Origin: Maea johnstoni
Lineage: Eukaryota > Annelida > Polychaeta > Spionida > Magelonidae
DNA length: 64,000 nucleotides
Reading direction: 5' to 3'
Assembly (NCBI GenBank): GCA_963942565.1
Contig: OZ012686.1
Location: 34,811,699-34,875,698 of the forward strand
Shown piece after piece: positions 37,188-50,396 of the stretch. Position 1 is the stretch's first letter; every line of letters starts with the position of its first letter. Position numbers and translations under genes: made by a program. The notes under the pieces were generated by a model that made no database searches, was not told the origin of the DNA, and saw only the letters and a program-made list of their open reading frames with translations.

Positions 37188-37745
37188 TAACCCAAGGTAG
37201 GGGTATGAGCTGATTGACTTGCCCCTAACTTTAAAAAAATTAGAGTAGATCTTTGTATGGCATCAATCGCTACATACTTTGGCCATCGGTGTGGGTGAAA
37301 CCTAAAGTGACAGGCTATTAACAGAATGATTCAAAACCATTTGACAGGGAGGGAGATAACATATCATGTATTTCTGGCTTTAATGCACAGGTGGTCTCAG
37401 TCAAAAGGTGGTCTTTGAAGCATGTTTGACTCTTATAACCCTTTTGCGTCTGGGGCTCGATCATGGTCTGAGATCTTTTAACTTAATCATAACTCACTAA
37501 ACTAAGTAGTAATTGGGAGGAACATAAATTGAAGTGGGATTGTCAAACTCGACAAGAACAATTTTAACTTTCCATCAAATATTTTTTGAAGTAATTGCTT
37601 TTTTATCAGGTATTCTTTGTGTATCAGACCATGTGAATGCTCCAGATGTGAATGGATAATTAAAAGTAGTAATGCTAATGGGAGGAATGTTTGCCGTGGT
37701 ATAAATGAATTCATTGTGCTAAGCAAATGTATGATTTTCTTCCAG

Positions 37746-37817
37746 TCCATGTGCCGTTCAAATCGAGGAACTGTCAGCGGTTACTTCTTGGCTGGACGTT
37801 TTATGATCTGGTTACCG
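37746..37817 (+). CDS. SLC5A3-like: SLC5A3-like exon 2
   Basis: 24 codons (residues 29-52), phase 0 at both ends, acceptor TTCTTCCAG and donor GTAAGT. The peptide [20 protein letters not shown] then IWLP carries the [13 protein letters not shown] loop conserved across sugar and inositol cotransporters. The GRFM wording is like SMIT1 ([10 protein letters not shown]) rather than SGLT1 (FFLAGRSMVWW), which supports the SMIT assignment. Confidence 0.92.
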
Positions 37818-38460
37818 GTAAGTATTAGATATCGACTAGGAAAAAGTATTGTATCGTTTAAGATCTGTTATAGCGATACTACTTATTGATATAAAATTAA
37901 CTTAACTGCTGCCTGGATATATCCATATTAGCAGAATTTCTGAAGTGGAATGTGCAAAATTTGACAAATTGAAGTTGAGGTATCGTTAAAGATATTTTTA
38001 AGATATTGTATCTTTACAGGAATATTCAATGTTTCGTATTGCCAAAATGTGACCAGTAGATCATTTGGTGTGAACTAGTGTTAGTGAATCATGGCGCCAC
38101 CTATAATTGTCCTGGAAAACTACCAGGTTACCACAATAGGAAAAATGTTACAATCATGCCATAGCTATAGTCTAACAAGTTGGTAGACTGATCCGGGAAA
38201 TTTCCCTATAACTGAGCATCATGTGACTTCTTAATGTATCATATTTTTTTGTAAAAAGGCTTTGTTTTTGTTTATCATGTCATAACTTTGAGGTACCATA
38301 TCATAAGATTTATCAAATGAACGGGGAAAATGCACTGCTCTTCCTACCTGTTATTTTCTTTCAATAGAACTTTCTTCATTGTTTCATTGTTTGATACTAC
38401 AGTTATATATTATGTTACATTATCTTATTACAATGTTGCATTTTGAACAACACATTTCAG

Positions 38461-38565
38461 GTTGGTGCCTCCCTGTTTGCCAGTAATATTGGAAGTGAAC
38501 ATTTTATTGGTCTAGCTGGTTCTGGAGCAGCGTCTGGTATAGGAGTCGGAGCTTTTGAACTCAAT
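38461..38565 (+). CDS. SLC5A3-like: SLC5A3-like exon 3 (Na+ and substrate site helix)
   Basis: 35 codons (residues 53-87), phase 0 to phase 0, acceptor TTTCAG and donor GTAAGT. It encodes the unwound helix [18 protein letters not shown], then [17 protein letters not shown]. By comparison with human SGLT1, FASNIG holds the positions of Ala76, Asn78 and Ile79, the following His corresponds to His83, and the Glu of GAFELN to Glu102. These are known Na+ (Na2) and sugar contacts. [19 protein letters not shown] is nearly the SMIT1 wording, where SGLT1 has SGHFVGLAGTG. All key residues in this part are present. Confidence 0.95.
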
Positions 38566-39504
38566 GTAAGTTATTTAAAAGTACTGTTAAGATATTGTAT
38601 CGTCAAAGTAATAGCAATATCATATAACATGGCGAAAAGTGACAATCCCTTTTCAGTATATCTATGACTGAATAAATAACCCTCCTTCAAATATTTTTGC
38701 AGGTCATTACCACATTCGCTTATTATTTACCTTAAAAAGTGCCTTTGCTCCCACACATATCTTAGAATATGATATCTCTGATATTTGAAGTTTACAATGT
38801 TTCCATTTTGATGGAAAATTTCAGAAAAAGGTGTAGAGATAAAATAATGTGAGTGATATGATCGACCAAATGTAAAAAAAAAGTTGTTTAGGTTGAAAAC
38901 ATACATTGATAATAAGATAACCAGTGGGTACTACATCAAATTGTGGTACAACCTACAAACATATCAATATATTTGAACTCCTATCCTAAACTTTTTGAAA
39001 CTTTGCTAGTCTTATTTAAAAAAGCGCAATATTAGGTTATGAGTTGTTTTGAATCCATACAACAATTCGGATAAAATGTTATGGACTTCTAACCTATCAT
39101 TTACATTTGATTTATTGTTGCCCTTATTTTCTTCAAAACAAAACATAACACCTTTTAGTGTACCCTTTGACTTAACCCATTCATGCTTAAGAGCTCCTCA
39201 AAAAATTTTTTGTCTTCATCTAAAATATTTTTGACAATTATGTTTGGAAATGAGAATGATTTTTGAAAATATCTGGACAAGTGTCATTGGTAGTGTTCTG
39301 ACTAACATCTTTCCTTCAAATATTTTCTAAACTACATGCTTTTTCTTTAGAGTTTTCATCAAAATTGTCAGGCTGTTTGACCAGCAGTGAACATTAATGG
39401 GTTAAATAATGTGGAGCAAGGAAACTCCCTCACTGGTTAATAAATGCCATAATATGAAAACCTGTATTACATTAATTCTTTTGTCTTTGTTTTTCCTAAT
39501 GCAG

Positions 39505-39564
39505 GCCTGTCTGTTACTGCAACTACTAGGCTGGATTTTTCTCCCTGTGTACATTGCAAGTGGG
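39505..39564 (+). CDS. SLC5A3-like: SLC5A3-like exon 4
   Basis: 20 codons (residues 88-107), phase 0 both ends, acceptor TAATGCAG and donor GTAAGT. The peptide ACLLLQLLGWIFLPVYIASG is the next membrane helix. Human SMIT1 has ALLLLQLLGWVFIPIYIRSG here, while SGLT1 differs more (VVVLGWLFVPIYIKAG). This small exon is among the best single pieces of evidence for SMIT-type identity. Confidence 0.93.
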
Positions 39565-39611
39565 GTAAGTTTTCACTTTAAATCATTCTGATGCATTTCA
39601 TGCTTAATATA

Positions 39612-39824
39612 TTAACCCTTATGCTGCTGGTAGCTTATTTTTTCCATTACAAATGATGCAAGAAACCTGAAAAATGACTGAAACCCTGGCAGGTGGGTAC
39701 TGAGAGTACTCACAGAGAGAGAGAGCTATCCGATGAATACCAGCCAGCAGGGTTTAGATGGTTTATAAAAATCTTTGTATCCTTGTGCTTTGGACGAAAG
39801 TAGCCTCAGCATTGGAAGGGTTAA
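39612..39824. mobile_element. TTAA MITE family A
   Basis: It runs from TTAACCCTTATGCTGCTGG to GCATTGGAAGGGTTAA. The interior has CTGAAAAATGACTGAAACCC and TTTGGACGAAAGTAGCCTCA, giving a good consensus for the family. It sits about 45 bases after exon 4's donor. Confidence 0.8.
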
Positions 39825-41111
39825 AATTGGTGAACATTTCACTTATAATAATGTGTTACAAGTTTACAGCTTATCTTAATACAGAGCGTTTTAGGGATAC
39901 TTCTTTAGCATAAAACTAGGTACATTGGTCAATGAAAATATATTATACAAAAAATAATGTTTAGTTACGGTTTTTGGAATATATAGTACTTATTGTGTTT
40001 TTGAGAGCTAGGCAGGGAAGGGATTGTAAAACCCAACGGAAACACCAACTTTCAGTCAGTATTTTTCATGATTTACATTTTCGCGAGATACTTCAATGTA
40101 TGTCAAACCAAGATCGATCATGCTCCAGGTATAAATGGGTTTTGTGGGGATATTTACATATGTAAAAGTCTCAAAATGGCCCTATATTCACAAAATAACC
40201 CCACAAGCCACTTTCAGGCAACTCAAAGGTAACAATCTGCTATTCTGATTAATAGGTAACAGGTGATGGCATTACCTTAACTCTGGCCAAAACAACTTGA
40301 CTCTTGGATGCTCAAAGTCTTACCTGATAGGTTTTCAGATTACGTCCTAGAGTGTTTGATTAACATGATGCCTTCAGATGCATTGGAATAATTGCTTACC
40401 CAAATGTAACCCTGGTATTTCCTTCAGTTAATTTGTGTGTAAGTCATTGGAATGTATCAGGGGCAATTATAAATTCTGATATATCAGACGGAAATGAAAT
40501 ACTCATACATAAATGATAGCAAAACACAATGGGTTACTTGACACGCCCAGAATCAATAATCCCTAAAGAAATTGTCGTCTGAACCTATGCTACTTTTGAA
40601 AATAACTTTCGAATTAATCATATATTGAAGACATATTTGAAGGAAAGTTGTTAGTTGGATTCTGGTAAACATTTCTTGTTCAAAAAATTTTGTAAAAAAT
40701 CACTTTGTTTGAGAAATATCACCAACTTAGTCAGGCGGTTCTTAGTACTAGAGGCATGAATAGGTTAAAACTCACAAGTTACTGTGAGGTCAGTAAAATG
40801 GCAACGTTTTTTGACCATTTTGACCATTTACTTGTTTGGAATAATGTAGCATGTAGAATTATGTTGGGAAAGAAGGTTAGTGGAATCCTGGTGCATACTG
40901 ATGTTAACAGGTCACTATACCTCCTCTTTAAATGTCAGCCCTTTGATTAATTTGAATATGAATGGGTTTAGAATATTTAACTGTATCCGGACAACAAGGC
41001 TTTCTGTTTATATTTAGTTATCACATTCAGCCATTCATTGTGTTAGTGACCTTTTCATCGGTGCTCAATTACCTTATCATTTAATTATATGATAACATGT
41101 AGTCATTCAAG

Positions 41112-41667
<556 letters not shown>

Positions 41668-41718
41668 ATATATATATATGTATATATATATATATATGTA
41701 TATATATGTATATATATG

Positions 41719-41795
<77 letters not shown>

Positions 41796-41810
41796 TTATA
41801 TATATATATT
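41668..41810. repeat. AT microsatellite, right of TIR element
   Basis: About 140 bases of TA repeats ending some 20 bases before the exon 5 acceptor. Confidence 0.96.
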
Positions 41811-41829
41811 ATCTACTTTTCTACTGTAG

Positions 41830-41934
41830 GTGTGTACTCTTCCAGAGTTCATGAAAAAAAGATTTGGTGGAAATCGCATCCGAATTTACTTGGCCAGTCT
41901 TTCACTTCTGCTGTATATCTTCACCAAGATCTCG
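41830..41934 (+). CDS. SLC5A3-like: SLC5A3-like exon 5
   Basis: 35 codons (residues 108-142), phase 0 both ends, acceptor TACTGTAG and donor GTAAGT. It encodes [20 protein letters not shown] and [15 protein letters not shown]. The PE-x3-RFGG-RI-x-Y loop and LLLYIFTK helix are hallmarks of SLC5 transporters. The acceptor lies only about 20 bases after a long AT microsatellite (41668-41810), so microsatellite length could affect the pyrimidine tract or branch point. Confidence 0.95.
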
Positions 41935-44056
<2,122 letters not shown>

Positions 44057-44162
44057 GTCAACCTTTACTCTGGTGCCCTGTTCATCCAGCAGTCATTAGG
44101 ATGGAATCTCTACCTCTCCATTCTGCTTCTCCTAGCGATCACTGCATTCTGTACAGTTACAG
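44057..44162 (+). CDS. SLC5A3-like: SLC5A3-like exon 6
   Basis: 106 bases (residues 143-177 plus one base), phase 0 in and phase 1 out, acceptor TTTTTTCAG. It encodes [20 protein letters not shown] and [15 protein letters not shown]. Human SMIT1 reads [20 protein letters not shown] at this place. The donor GTAAGA at 44163 is followed by three decayed copies of the exon end with donor-like sites at 44254, 44346 and 44446. The first donor is taken as real because it alone keeps the frame. Confidence 0.94.
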
Positions 44163-44233
44163 GTAAGACAGAGAGGTTTCTTAATGAGTCAGGTGTAGGA
44201 ATAACAATTCTGGCATGAGTACAATCTTATGTT

Positions 44234-44452
44234 AGCATTCTGTACCGCTACAGGTAAGATATCCAATTGTAGCTCCATTTGCCTAGCATTGTTGCTGGCA
44301 TTTTGCATTATCTGTTGACAATTACTGCACTCTGTACAGTTACAGGTAAGATATTCAATTATTCATTATTGGCTTTATTTGTTCAGCACTGTAGCCGTCC
44401 TTTTTCATTACCTCGTGACAATTACTGCATTCACTAATGCTACAGGTAAGCA
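44234..44452 (+). repeat. Three tandem decayed copies of the exon 6 end with donor-like sites
   Basis: The exon end CTGCATTCTGTACAGTTACAG with GTAAG (donor 44163) is echoed as GCATTCTGTACCGCTACAG (donor 44254), CTGCACTCTGTACAGTTACAG (44346) and CTGCATTCACTAATGCTACAG (44446), each followed by GTAAG. Spacing is 91, 92 and 100 bases. The flanks also repeat (TATCCAATTGTAGCTCCATTT against TATTCAATTATTC...GCTTTATTT). Reading past the first donor meets TGA at about 44216, so none can replace it in frame. Confidence 0.85.
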
Positions 44453-45553
44453 TCAATTATAGCTAATGAACTATATGTCTCTGGTACTTTTCATTTTCTT
44501 AAGAAATTAATGCATGGCAGTGGTAGTTATTTTTTGCTCTCTTCTGTACAAAAGGACTTTGCAAATTTTTATGATTGACCATTTTGAGCAGTCATGATCA
44601 CTTTTAAAAACTTATCTATCGCCATGCAGGGCGTCTTGACACACAAGTTGTAAATTTGGGTAAATATTATCTCAGGGTGCCTTGAAACAATAATTGCCAT
44701 GTATTTGAGTAATTTAAGATTGTCATTTACAAATCTGCTCCATGTGGATGATAGTCAACATGATTGAACATTGGTTGGAAGTTTTCATTAAAAAAAAACG
44801 GTTAAGATTTCCTTGTTGCGTTTATAGCAATTCATATTGAGTTTGGAGGATCTGATGATGAATTTGTTATCCCCGTTATTGCGTAGTGCAATGCAGCTGG
44901 TTCATATGAGGGGAAAGTTTAATGAACTTGTCGCGAGTATCGTGTAAGATTAACACCTAATTCATACCTCTTGATATGGTGAAAGTTTAATCTCAAGTGG
45001 TTTTGAGTACCTAATAAGTCAACACCTATCCATGCCTGTGAAAAATGACAGAAAGACGTGTTAACAAGTCTTCTCTGTATGAATAGGCGAGATCATGCCT
45101 TATCATAATCTTGCTTATTACTTGCACAGGTCGAAGACTAATTATCTGAAAGTCTTGGTTTGTTTACCAATTTGCATCTGGAGTGCATGCATAGTCTGGC
45201 AACATTAAACATGTATTATCAACCAGATTATTTAAAGAGAGATTACGGATAACATGTTTAAGAGTGCCTTCGGAAATTGTCCTCTCTGATACAATTGATT
45301 ATAAATTTGGATTTAAGAATTATTGTGCAAAATATTTGAAGGAGTTTTGGTAATATTCTGAATAACATTTCTCCTTCAAATTTTTCCCAACTTTGCTTTT
45401 GCCTGCAAGATTTTATCGAACTTGTCAGGCTGTTAGCATTGTTAGGTTGTTAGGTCAAAAATGCAATAAGATCACAGCTATTACATTTAGTTCAATGGTT
45501 AAAAGCTGACCTAGCTGAATTCAACTTTAGCACCTACCCACTTGTCACAGGCA

Positions 45554-45898
45554 GCAGGGCCCAACATTCACTTTTGAAGGTAACTGACATGTAGGGCATG
45601 TTTACTTTTATTTCTACCTGCCCGGCGCATGCCATTCAAAAGGTGCCCAAGAATGTACATGAAAATGACTTTTCTACATGCACTGTAAAAATACCATTTA
45701 ACTGTTTCCCTACTATAATTATTTTTGTACTGCAGAAGAAATATGGGATTTACTTTGTGTAAATAATTCTCTGAAGTTACTTGAAAAGTCATACCTGTCA
45801 TGTAGGGCAGGCACAATCTGAATTTGTTTCTGCCCTTCAGCCATTCCAAAAAAATTACCTACCCAGGGCAGTAGGGCAATCCTTAATGTTGATCCCTG
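45554..45898. mobile_element. CAGGG-ended MITE with GGCAG duplication
   Basis: Ends CAGGGCCCAACATT and AATGTTGATCCCTG are inverted, with GGCAG on both sides (45549-45553 and 45899-45903), a 5-base duplication. The interior contains GTAGGGCA-type inverted motifs. Confidence 0.75.
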
Positions 45899-46366
45899 GG
45901 CAGACTGTATGACGATAAAAACAATTAAAAATCATTGTAACACATTTCATACAAAATTATAGTCTCTCTTTGGTAGGTTTAAGAAAAAACTGGCGCAGAT
46001 TAAGAAATTGGCCTACCTTTCATGAAGAGGCATCAGTTAATATCAAATGGGTAAAGACTTAATCCATTCATGCTTTTAAGTTTCTACAAAAGTATTGTCT
46101 GGATCTATGATACTTTTGACAATAACTTGGTAATTAAGAATGGTTTTACAAAATATATGAGGGACTGTTGTTGATAGTTTGCTGATGAACATTTCTCCTT
46201 CAAATATTTTCCTAGCAGTGCATTTGCTTCGATATTTTTACCAAAATTGTCAGGATGCTTTTGTCTGCTGTGAGCATTAATGAGTTAACTGATCAGGTTG
46301 CCCTTACGAGTGTGGACTGGATCTCTGTTACTTTTTAAATAACCCTTTAATGACTGCACTGCCATC

Positions 46367-46542
46367 TATATATATTGGGAACATGTTACACTTTGACCTA
46401 TTAATGCTCATAGCGACTGAGAGCAGCCTGACAATTTTGATAAAATCTTTCAAAGGTATATATTGGGAACATGTTACAATTTGACCCATTAATGCTCATA
46501 GCGACTGAGAGCAGCCTGACAATTTTGATAAAATCTTTCAAA
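46367..46542. repeat. Recent 88-base tandem duplication
   Basis: 46367-46454 and 46455-46542 are almost identical. They share TATATATTGGGAACATGTTA, TATTAATGCTCATAGCGACT-like and GAGCAGCCTGACAATTTTGA. It duplicates the left end of a TTAA family B MITE. Confidence 0.85.
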
Positions 46543-46734
46543 GAAAAGCATAGATGGCAAAATATTGGAAGGAGAAATTTTAATAAGAACCCTTTAATAA
46601 ATCTCAGTCAAACATTTTGTAAAATGATTTTTTCGATTCAAAAGTTAAAAACAAAAGTATTGTATATCCAGACGACAATTTCTATGTGTCAAATTCTTTA
46701 ATATCAATAGGTTAAGTTATGAAAAGCAATGTAC

Positions 46735-46839
46735 TGTACTACTTTGTAACCCTGGGGCCCTCCAGCTACTTGTATAACATGCCAGAGGGCCTCAGGGAAG
46801 ATCCCTACCATTGGACTGAGTTACCTTCTTTAAATAAAG

Positions 46840-46903
<64 letters not shown>
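46735..46903 (+). mobile_element. Retroelement-like 3' end with ATT tail
   Basis: A short unit with GGGGCCCTCCAGCTACTTGT, GAGGGCCTCAGGGAAGATCC and CTTTAAATAAAG is followed by about 60 bases of ATT repeats. This design, with a simple-repeat tail after AATAAAG, is typical of the 3' ends of some LINEs and dependent SINEs. The family was not identified. Confidence 0.5.
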
Positions 46904-46904
<1 letters not shown>

Positions 46905-47007
46905 GATAAAACCATTGTGCCTGGAGGTCAATGTAACATTATTGTCTTAATCTATGATACTTTTCAAATAACTAGAATTACGCTTATCGTATGTTTTATT
47001 TCCACAG

Positions 47008-47088
47008 GTGGTTTGGCTGCAGTTATCTACACAGATACCCTTCAAGCCTTTGTGATGGTCATAGGGTCTGTGACTCTGATGATAATCA
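47008..47088 (+). CDS. SLC5A3-like: SLC5A3-like exon 7
   Basis: 81 bases, phase 1 to phase 1 (completes residue 178, ends one base into 205), acceptor TTTCCACAG and donor GTAAGT. It encodes GGLAAVIYTDTLQAFVMVIG followed by SVTLMIIS. The Asp in VIYTDTLQ corresponds to Asp204 of SGLT1, which influences cation leak. TLQA-MIIGALTLMIIS is the SMIT1 wording, so the match is again SMIT-like. Confidence 0.94.
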
Positions 47089-47112
47089 GTAAGTATTCGT
47101 TCATTACATAGC

Positions 47113-47610
47113 AGGGGCTTTCCCGATAGCCGAGTGGATGTAGCAATGTGCTGAGACTGCTTGGTGTCTCACTCATGGTCTTAGCCAGCAGGGCGTCTGG
47201 GTGTCTTTTTGGACACCCAAACCCTTAAAAAGCACCCCCTAGGACACCCAATTTTTTTGGGGAGGAATTTCTTAAGATGTCAATCTCAAGCATATAATTG
47301 ATTTTTCATCTCCATATAATTACCATTAAAATGTATAAGGATATCATGCCTTGTTTTGATAAATTTGTACACGTTTATTTTTGAAATCTGAGTATGTTGT
47401 GGTCCCCCTTAAAAATTTGGATGCCCCAAAATTCTAAAATTGCCAATTTCAGGCACCCAGTTTCTAAATCCTGGCTAAGACCATGGACTCTCACTCACTT
47501 ACTGCCGAAGGTCCTCGGTATGAAGCTGGGCTGAGGCATGTGAGGAAGTTGCCAGTGGCTGTGAATAAGTCACAGGTTTTCATGTCTTCTCTGCTCTCCT
47601 CCTCCAATAC
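47113..47610 (+). mobile_element. tRNA-like SINE interrupted by a hAT MITE
   Basis: The head CCCGATAGCCGAGTGGATGT has a box A match (TAGCCGAGTGG). The body resumes after the inserted element with GTTGCCAGTGGCTGTGAATA, which corresponds to the SINE body at 1880-2095 in the opposite orientation. Confidence 0.6.
47174..47485. mobile_element. hAT-type MITE (CTTAGCCAG family) inside SINE
   Basis: Ends CATGGTCTTAGCCAGC and CCTGGCTAAGACCATG. The interior matches the copy at 12805 in reverse (GGACACCCAAACCC, TTGTGGTCCCCCTT). The flanks TCTCACT recur nearby but the duplication is not exact. Confidence 0.7.
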
Positions 47611-47613
47611 ATT

Positions 47614-47835
47614 TTAACCCTTTTGTTGCTGATGGCTAATTCGGCCGATACAAATGATGCAAAAAAAACACAGAAAAATGAATGAAACCCTGGCACATAT
47701 GGTAGTCATCTGAGAGTACTCAGCTAGAGCTGTCCAGTAAATACCAACATGACCAGGTTAGGATCATGGTTTTTGAAAAGTCTTTGTGTCCATATGTTTT
47801 GGACGAAGGTAGCCTTATAGCATTGGCAGGGTTAA
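47614..47835. mobile_element. TTAA MITE family A
   Basis: It runs from TTAACCCTTTTGTTGCTG to GCATTGGCAGGGTTAA, with the usual interior order of blocks. Confidence 0.75.
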
Positions 47836-48619
47836 GCAGTTTTTTGTTTATTTTCCTGTTTTCCAACTAGTGAAACCCAAAGCTACTATACATGCCTTAC
47901 ATCTTTCACTTAGTATCATATTTCAAAAAACATGTAATAAATTATTTGTATTCATAGATGAAATAGTAGATTACTTATAGATAAAACATGTTTGAGGTTC
48001 TATAATTATACTCCATGATTGGGCTGGTCGAAAGCAGTGTTATCTGGTTGGTATATAAAATTGCTTTCAATTGTACCAACTACTTTATTGATTCGGTTAA
48101 AAGGGGTCAGGGTGAAAAACAAACGCTCACCTAATTCTTTAGGACAATTTCATCAAAGTACGATGAACCCACATAACTTAGACTAGGTGTCAACTCTGAT
48201 AAATGGTCCGGCTGTTACTCGGTCTAGAAGTTAAACCAGCCTAATTAACTGTCCAATTTCATCAAATGCATTAGTACCAGCAGGGACGTTTATACAGTAA
48301 ATCAAAATCTCTGGTACCAGGTAACAACCAAACCTAGTCTTAAATTAACCCAGCTGCTGGTTTAATTCACTCTATTTTGGCCATTGGCCATCCTTGTGGT
48401 CAGTAGAACAAAGGCTGTGAGTAGAAGATCTCGTACCCATGTTGAGAGAATAGAAACTATCACTCCCACAACAAGGCCTATTGCATCTATAGTGGATGAC
48501 CAGTGTAAGGTAATATTTCTTCAGAAGAAAAAAATACAGATATTAAGTATTGTCTGCATTTATAATGTAAAATGCTAATTAAAAGCATGGAATATAAAAT
48601 AAAATTGATAATACCATTG

Positions 48620-49084
48620 TAGGGATGGGGATCGTTGAGAATTCTACGGTTCGGTTCGGTTCTCGGTTTTGCTTCTACGGTTCGGTTTTATCACGGTTTC
48701 CTAAACGGTTTATTTATGGCATTTCTTGGATACGAAACTACGCAATGGAATGCGTGGCTGAACTTGCCTGAACTGGAAAGTTCTTGAAAGTTCCTATATA
48801 CTAGCTCCCTTGGCACTTTCTCTACGCTCAGAAGGCTTCTGAGCATAGTGAAAGTGGGCAGGGTACCAGACTTGAGAGATTTTGAAATGGCTGTTTGATC
48901 ATCGCGCTTGGCAGACATTGTGAGGCCAGCGAGGAGGTAGGTGCTGACAGTTTTATTACGCCTCCAGGAACCCTGTGCATGCATAGAAAACCGAACTGTT
49001 TAGAGGGAGGTCCGGTTTTTGACTGGTTAACCGCAATGCTCAGGCCAGTCTGAACCGGTTTCCGGTTTCCGGTCCCCATCCCTA
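48620..49084. mobile_element. hAT-type element with TAGGGATGGGG ends
   Basis: Ends TAGGGATGGGGATCG and CCGGTCCCCATCCCTA. The flanking octamers TACCATTG and AACCATTG match at 7 of 8. The left subterminal region repeats CGGTTCGGTT, and the right has GGTTTCCGGTTTCCGG, which may be transposase-binding repeats. It encodes no protein. Confidence 0.78.
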
Positions 49085-50307
49085 AACCATTGTCAATTTT
49101 AATAGATTTGATACTCATGCTGACTTAAGTGTCAAATGCTTTGAATGCTGCCCACTGCAACTTTAGACATTTATCAGAACTCAAACTTATCTATGAATAT
49201 CAAATTGTAAATGTAGAAGCAAGATATCTTAAATCCATTAATGCTATCAGCGGCCAAAATCAGCCTGACAATTTGGGTGAAATCTTTCAAGCAAAGCATA
49301 TATATAAAAGATATTTGAAGGAGAAATATTTATGAGATCAATACCAACAACTCTCCTTCAAATATTTGTAAAAATTGTTTTTAACTCCAAAGTTATTCTC
49401 AAAAGTATCTAAGGATCCAGACAATAATTGCTGGAGGAACTCTTAAGCACTAATGGGTTAAAATTCATATGTCAGTGTTTTATTTTACTCCTAAGAAAAG
49501 TTACTTTATTTGCCCCTAAACTGTGTTAATTTATTTTCATTGAGAGAATTTTTAACAAGAAAGGTACCTGACATTTTTGTTTACAAATCTTTGAATTTAG
49601 AAAACATTTTTTCTTGAGATGTATCGAAAGCCAACTATACATATTTATTAGCATTAAGGTGTGTTACATTTGTCTGCATCATATGATATATGCAAATTTA
49701 CAAGCATGATTATTTTTGAAAAAAAAGTGTTTTAGTTGAGATTGTACCAGAATAAGCATGAAATGGCTATCCATATGCCAAATCCAGTGTATCCCATGGG
49801 ATATTATCAAAGAGTAGCCCTCATATCAGCCATACACATATTTAGACAAGGCCTTACTAGGAGTTAAACCACCCCTCCCCTGGTCTAAAGTTAGTACCAT
49901 AATTGTGACCTGGTCTAACTTTAGACCAGGTATTAAGTGTTTAATGAAATTGGCCTAACTTTGAGACCTGGTCTATCTCCAAGTTGTGACCTGGTTCAAC
50001 TTAAAACCAGGTCACAAGTGGCTTAATGAAATTGGCCCTTTAGGTCCCATACCTGAAACCATACCTCGATCTGTATACTGCATGCAGCGGTCATATGCAT
50101 GGCCTAACACAGCATAACATAACTACATGTAATTTCTTTTATGCTATAGCATATACCTAGAAGAGCATTAAATCCAAGTTATCTAATGATGTTATGCCTT
50201 AGCAATTTCATTGAACACCTGACATGCATTTTCCTGATGGAGGGCACACTTTTTATACAGCAAGGGGATTCATGCAATGCCCTAAGGTGAACAAATTCAA
50301 CAAAAAT

Positions 50308-50318
50308 TAGAGAGGGAG

Positions 50319-50369
<51 letters not shown>

Positions 50370-50396
50370 AGAGAGAGAGAGAGAGAGAGAGAGAGG
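50308..50396. repeat. GA microsatellite
   Basis: About 90 bases of AG repeats with one GGGG interruption. The purine strand matches the transcribed strand of the SLC5A3-like gene. Confidence 0.96.

Larger units (their letters stand above)
26468..37745 (+). other. SLC5A3-like intron 1 (11.3 kb)
   Basis: Long first intron typical of regulatory introns. Its contents: a long-TIR element beside exon 1 (26784-27694), a degenerate tandem block (28410-29070), SINE fragments (29135-29285 and 33040-33235), TTAA MITEs, CAGGG-ended elements (about 31624-33525, 34264-34410, 36431-36520), a palindromic-array MITE (33734-34068), a 210-base segment present twice (31359 and 35690), a TAG/TAC hairpin microsatellite and a CA/TG microsatellite. 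No further exon was recognised. Exon 1 joins exon 2 directly in frame. Confidence 0.6.
44163..47007 (+). other. SLC5A3-like intron 6
   Basis: It begins with three tandem decayed copies of the end of exon 6 (44234-44450). Further on it holds a CAGGG-ended element with 5-base duplication (45554-45898), TTAA MITEs (46059-46288, about 46477-46715), a recent 88-base tandem duplication (46367-46542) and a retroelement-like 3' end with an ATT tail (46735-46903). The stretch 44460-45290 shows nothing I can name. Confidence 0.6.
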
